A stretch of 64,000 nucleotides of DNA, from the NCBI GenBank assembly GCA_934281605.1, contig CAKQXD010000001.1:124001-188000 (forward strand). The letters are read 5' to 3'. Positions 61,248 to 64,000 of this stretch are shown here, in pieces. Every line of letters begins with the position of its first letter. The stretch's first letter is position 1. The notes below the pieces were generated by a model. It worked only from the letters and a program-made list of their open reading frames with translations, had not been told where the DNA came from and did no database searches. The DNA comes from an uncultured Clostridia bacterium (GTDB lineage: Bacteria; Bacillota; Clostridia; Peptostreptococcales; Anaerovoracaceae). The position numbers and the translations under genes are program-made.

Positions 61248-61292
61248 ATTTCAGCCCAAACAGGGTGCAGTGACCGGTATGAGGGCTGAAAT
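61248..61292. repeat. Hairpin, copy 2 of TTTCAGCCC/GGGCTGAAA
   Basis: ATTTCAGCCC pairs with GGGCTGAAAT; GGGA and TCCC further out extend the pairing. Confidence 0.5.
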
Positions 61293-61358
61293 TCATGTCC
61301 CGCATTAGAAGAAGAAAACATGTATATACAAAAATATATGGTTTTTCGGATAGAGTGT

Positions 61359-61412
61359 TTGACAAACATAGTATATGATGCTATTATGTAACTGGTTACA
61401 GAAACTAGTTAC
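61359..61412 (+). promoter_or_regulatory. Strong promoter with dyad operator at the start site
   Basis: TTGACA (61359-61364), a 17-bp spacer and TATTAT (61382-61387). Directly after it GTAACTGGTT (61388-61397) and AACTAGTTAC (61403-61412) form a dyad with 9 of 10 bases matched and a 5-bp centre. The dyad covers the expected transcription start, as for a TetR- or MarR-type repressor. Confidence 0.7.
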
Positions 61413-61484
61413 ATGCATGATTGGGTGCTGGATCCAATAGGTTTGGATCCGGCATTGGATCTAGCCAGCAAGTTCATAACATAA
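61413..61484 (+). CDS. Possible 23-residue peptide, very tentative
   Basis: The first ATG after the operator opens 23 codons (MHDWVLDPIGLDPALDLASK plus three more) before TAA. There is no ribosome-binding site in the roughly 18-nt leader. It could be a small peptide, the surviving start of a deleted gene, or chance. The unit ends at a terminator at 61520-61560. Confidence 0.25.
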   Translation: MHDWVLDPIGLDPALDLASKFIT

Positions 61485-61519
61485 TCCTTTAAAAAATAAG
61501 AGGTAAAGTATCACATAAC

Positions 61520-61560
61520 ACGAAACGAGACAGCGTATGACGACCGTTGTCTCGTTTTGT
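61520..61560 (+). terminator. Rho-independent terminator
   Basis: ACGAAACGAGACA pairs with TGTCTCGTTTTGT (13 bp, one G-U) around a 15-nt loop. The T-rich part is in the stem's 3' arm. Confidence 0.6.
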
Positions 61561-61575
61561 TATATTCAAGTATTC

Positions 61576-61604
61576 TTGACAGCAAAGTGCGGGTTCGATA
61601 AAGT
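61576..61604 (+). promoter_or_regulatory. Promoter of the immunity-type operon
   Basis: TTGACA, a 17-bp spacer and TAAAGT, just before GGAGGAGG and the GTG start at 61625. Confidence 0.6.
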
Positions 61605-61624
61605 AGGGGGAGGAGGATGGAGTA

Positions 61625-61873
61625 GTGGTTAGAATCGAATCAATCCAGGATGTAAAAAGCTTACTGAAGGCAGTAAGCAATTCGATAGAAAAAAATAATC
61701 CGTTGTATCAGAAATTTGAATGGTATAGTGAAGCAAATTTCACGGTTGCAAGTGAATATTATGGTGAACTGAAACTTTTTTTGATAAAAGTTTTAAAGAG
61801 TGAAGAAGGCAGCTATTTGCCGTATCGGAAAGAATTGCAGCAGCTTTTAAAATTTCTGAAACGAATTTGGTGA
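61625..61873 (+). CDS. Small protein of unknown function beside an Imm70-type gene
   Basis: A protein of 82 residues, rich in Lys, Glu, Leu and aromatic residues. It looks helical (SIQDVKSLLKAVSNSIEK, then ELKLFLIKVLK). I recognise no family. The start is GTG with GGAGG 8 nt upstream. The Imm70-like gene follows 14 bp downstream, so the two form an operon; it may be a second immunity protein or a helper. Confidence 0.55.
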   Translation: MVRIESIQDVKSLLKAVSNSIEKNNPLYQKFEWYSEANFTVASEYYGELKLFLIKVLKSEEGSYLPYRKELQQLLKFLKRIW

Positions 61874-61887
61874 TAAAAGGTGAGTAT

Positions 61888-62304
61888 ATGACAGTAGGCA
61901 TTATCGTTGATTTTTTATGGTTCCCCATTGGAACAGATAGTTTTTTGTATTCCTTTTTTTCCACGATTTGTTACCGATTAGAGCATCAAAAATGGGGAAA
62001 GAAATTTCCTGTGGTAATGAACGAGTTGTACAGTGGATCATTGTCGTGCAACAGTATCAAAACTTGCCGGAGGGAGATCGAAACTATTGAGAAAAAATTT
62101 AAAAGACTATCATCCTCTGCGGTTGTATGGAGTTTAGAAAATCTCGATGAGAAACCACCATGGGGAGAGGATATTTCTGGAGATATTACGAATTTGGCAG
62201 AATACTTTATTACTTGTGATGGAAAGAATTTATTTGACGTTCTGAAAGCGGCTTTAAAGGAAGCTGAGGTAGAGCAGGTGGATGTGAGAATAGAAAAAGT
62301 ATGA
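61888..62304 (+). CDS. Imm70-family immunity protein
   Basis: A protein of 138 residues that resembles the Imm70 immunity family of polymorphic toxin systems. Typical are an opening like GIIVDFLWFPIGTDSFLYSF, then FPVVMNELYSGSL and, near the end, WGEDISGDITNLAEYF and DGKNLFDVLKAAL. Such proteins neutralise toxins delivered by neighbouring cells. No toxin gene is seen in the window, so it is an orphan here. ATG at 61888 has AAAGGTGA upstream. Family call from memory of the conserved pattern. Confidence 0.7.
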   Translation: MTVGIIVDFLWFPIGTDSFLYSFFSTICYRLEHQKWGKKFPVVMNELYSGSLSCNSIKTCRREIETIEKKFKRLSSSAVVWSLENLDEKPPWGEDISGDITNLAEYFITCDGKNLFDVLKAALKEAEVEQVDVRIEKV

Positions 62305-62427
62305 GTGCGGATGAAATAAAAAGTTTATGAATACGAAAGCGGCTTTTTACAAATAAAGATACCTCTCGGAGCGATTCCGAGACATGCACGATGATAAAAG
62401 CTGCAGCCTGCTTTTCACAAATAAAAT

Positions 62428-62492
62428 AATAGCTCCCGGAACGATTCCGCAGCTGCGTAGCAGCGAGGACTAAGTGAGGGAGCTATTTTTTT
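62428..62492. terminator. Terminator-like hairpin near the fabF end
   Basis: AATAGCTCCC pairs with GGGAGCTATT, followed by TTTTT. The long loop carries CGAGGACTAAGTGAGGG, as in the hairpin at 50325. It lies between convergent genes ending at 62304 and 62512. Confidence 0.65.
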
Positions 62493-62511
62493 ATTTTTTG
62501 TAATACAAGGA

Positions 62512-63783
62512 CTATTTTTCTCCCTCGTACTTCTTTACAATAATACTGGAATTCTGTCCGCCAAAGCCGAGGGCGTTGGACATAGCTGCAGTGATCTGTG
62601 TTTTGCGCGGACCTTCCGGGATGAAGTCCAGATCGCAGGCCGGATCCGGCGTGTGGTAGTTGAGCGTTGGCGGCAGGATACCGGTCTCAATGGCCTTGAT
62701 GCAGGCGATCACTTCCGTGATGCCGCCGGCTCCCATCAGATGTCCGGTATTGCCCTTGGTGGAGCTTACCGGCGGGATCTTGGATTTCAGATCTTCCGGC
62801 ATAGGCTGTTCCTTGTCTTCCCATCCGTACAGCGTTTTGATGGCCATAACTTCTGCAGGATCTCCTACCGGAGTGGAAGTGCCGTGAGTATTGATATAGC
62901 CGATATCCTCCGGCTTCATGCCTGCCTTGCGCAGAGCACTTTGCATACACGAGATCGCACCGCTTCCATCTGGACGCGGAGATGTTACATGATATCCGTC
63001 GGTATTGTTTCCGTAGCCGGCAAGGCTGCAGAGGATCTTAGCGCCTCTCTTGCGGGCGTGTTCTTCTGTTTCCAGGATGATAGCACCGCCGCCTTCCCCC
63101 ATGACGAAGCCGTCGCGGTCTGCATCAAACGGTCTGCATGCCGTTAGCGGATCCGGATTCTTGGACAGGGCTTTTGCTTGCGCCAGTGTGGACATGATGA
63201 TCGGGCAGTGAGAGCTTTCGCCGCTGACCACCAGCATCACATCAGCTTCACCGGAGTTGAGCAGCATAGCTGCAATGCAGATAGCGTCGCCGCCGGAAGA
63301 GCAGGCTGTGCTTACGGTAAAGCTAGGTCCGTGGATTCCATAGGAAATAGCGATCTGAGCTGCCCCCAGGTTTCCCAGGATTTTCGGCAGAAAACGCGGG
63401 CTGACCTTTTTCTTGCCGTCCACGCTGTAAGTACGTTCTGTATCTGCGATAATGGATGTTCCACTTAATGCAGTCGCCATAACGATGCCGATCCGGTCGG
63501 CCTCTTCTTCGATTTCGATACCGCTCTGTTCGATGGCTTCCTTGGCAGAAGCGTAGGCGTACTGAATGAACAGGCCTGTTTCCTTGGCCAGTTTGCCTGT
63601 CATGTAGTTTTTCGGATCAAATCCCTTTACTTCTCCTGCGATGGTAATCGGCACGTTTTCGTCCTGGAAGCGGGTGATGCGGTTGATGCCGCATTTCTGA
63701 TCCAGGATACCCTGCCAGTATTCATCAACGCCGATGCCAATAGGCGTCACAGCGCCGAGGCCAGTAATGACTAAATTTTCCAT
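62512..63783 (-). CDS. fabF: 3-oxoacyl-[acyl-carrier-protein] synthase II
   Basis: Condensing enzyme of fatty-acid elongation, 423 residues. The nucleophile Cys lies in VSTACSSGGDA (about 164-174); the two His are in THGTSTPVGDPAE (about 304) and KGNTGHLMGAGG (about 343). Opening ENLVITGLGAVTPIG and ending ALGFGGQNSSI are family marks. An AAGGAGG stands upstream, somewhat far (about 14 nt) from the ATG. Other fab genes would lie outside the window or elsewhere. Confidence 0.95.
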   Translation of the reverse strand: MENLVITGLGAVTPIGIGVDEYWQGILDQKCGINRITRFQDENVPITIAGEVKGFDPKNYMTGKLAKETGLFIQYAYASAKEAIEQSGIEIEEEADRIGIVMATALSGTSIIADTERTYSVDGKKKVSPRFLPKILGNLGAAQIAISYGIHGPSFTVSTACSSGGDAICIAAMLLNSGEADVMLVVSGESSHCPIIMSTLAQAKALSKNPDPLTACRPFDADRDGFVMGEGGGAIILETEEHARKRGAKILCSLAGYGNNTDGYHVTSPRPDGSGAISCMQSALRKAGMKPEDIGYINTHGTSTPVGDPAEVMAIKTLYGWEDKEQPMPEDLKSKIPPVSSTKGNTGHLMGAGGITEVIACIKAIETGILPPTLNYHTPDPACDLDFIPEGPRKTQITAAMSNALGFGGQNSSIIVKKYEGEK

Positions 63784-63903
63784 CGTGTGTAAATTCCCCT
63801 CCTTGTATTGCTAGTAGCACCAAAGTATGATGCTAATTTTCTTCAAACTTATGCTATTTTATCATAGAAATTGCCAAAAGTCATCCTTTGTGTGGAAACT
63901 TTG

Positions 63904-63912
63904 TGGTATACT
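63904..63912 (+). promoter_or_regulatory. Extended -10 promoter TGGTATACT
   Basis: TGN-TATACT 34 nt before the start at 63947, with no clear -35. Confidence 0.5.
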
Positions 63913-63946
63913 GGGATATAAAAGAACATAACAGGAGGGGCATACG

Positions 63947-64000
63947 ATGAAAAAAGAAAAGATTGACAGGATCAATCATCTGGCACGAAAATCAAAACAG
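63947..64000 (+). CDS. Start of a DUF896/YnzC-family protein, partial
   Basis: Only the first 18 residues are in the window, reading MKKEKIDRINHLARKSKQ. This is the usual opening of the short DUF896 (YnzC/YlaC-type) proteins of Firmicutes, whose function is not known. CAGGAGG precedes the ATG. The gene runs off the right edge. Confidence 0.7.
   Translation, partial: MKKEKIDRINHLARKSKQ

Noticed and set aside
1..64000. CRISPR arrays, tRNA, rRNA and prophage genes
   Set aside because: I looked for regularly spaced repeats, cloverleaf-like sequence and phage structural genes and saw none; a covariance search would settle the RNA part.

Overview
The window reads as chromosome of an anaerobic, endospore-forming Firmicute of the class Clostridia. 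Sporulation and spore genes (spmAB, a SpoIID-like protein, spoVAC-AD-AE) sit beside anaerobe markers: rubrerythrin, the [FeFe]-hydrogenase maturase HydE, a class I two-subunit fumarase and a three-subunit flavin/iron-sulfur complex resembling electron-bifurcating transhydrogenases. Gene content would suit a Peptostreptococcales/Anaerovoracaceae-type organism, but that family assignment is a guess. I found no tRNA, rRNA, CRISPR array or prophage. Layout: 0-6.9 kb, end of a membrane protein, a VanRS-like two-component system, then tmk-holB-ricT-trmN6. 6.9-12.6 kb, spmAB, small membrane proteins, an AbrB-type regulator, murA, rubrerythrin, and a padR/HAAS pair. 12.6-22.6 kb, an accessory block: a LytTR regulator and GHKL kinase facing padR across one shared palindrome, followed by a tightly coupled run of a propeller-tailed solute-binding lipoprotein, MalF/MalG-type permeases, a MacA/HlyD-type adaptor, a MacB/FtsX-topology permease, a single MsmK/UgpC-type ATPase and a small membrane protein. 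22.6-33.8 kb, a YefM/ParE-type toxin-antitoxin pair, the SpoIID-like gene, a flavoprotein, fumarase, metY and metA, class III fbp, maf and spoVAC-AD-AE. 33.9-42 kb, a class A PBP, a truncated-looking ORF, comEC and holA. 42.2-48.1 kb, a three-gene NuoE/NuoF/NfnB-NuoG-like complex. 48.1-50.7 kb, a poor region with degenerate repeats, an XRE regulator remnant and a complete IS3-family element. 50.7-54.1 kb, hydE, an MBL-fold hydrolase, an isochorismatase-family hydrolase and nadE. 54.3-60.9 kb, a full Pho-box-controlled pstSCAB-phoU-phoP-phoR operon. 60.9-64 kb, an orphan promoter/operator/peptide unit, an orphan Imm70-type immunity operon, fabF and the start of a DUF896 gene. How the genes work together: methionine synthesis appears to go through O-acetylhomoserine (MetA carries Glu111, next to MetY); the pst-pho operon is a complete phosphate uptake and signalling unit; the Stn-like complex would connect the NAD, NADP and ferredoxin pools. 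Most interesting signals: an octamer, CTTTGCAG, that I counted about 40 times where about 2 would be expected by chance; the importer/exporter hybrid ABC locus under a quorum-type two-component system; a transhydrogenase subunit fused to a degenerate molybdopterin-oxidoreductase domain; and divergent promoters whose two -35 boxes lie in the arms of one 43-bp dyad.
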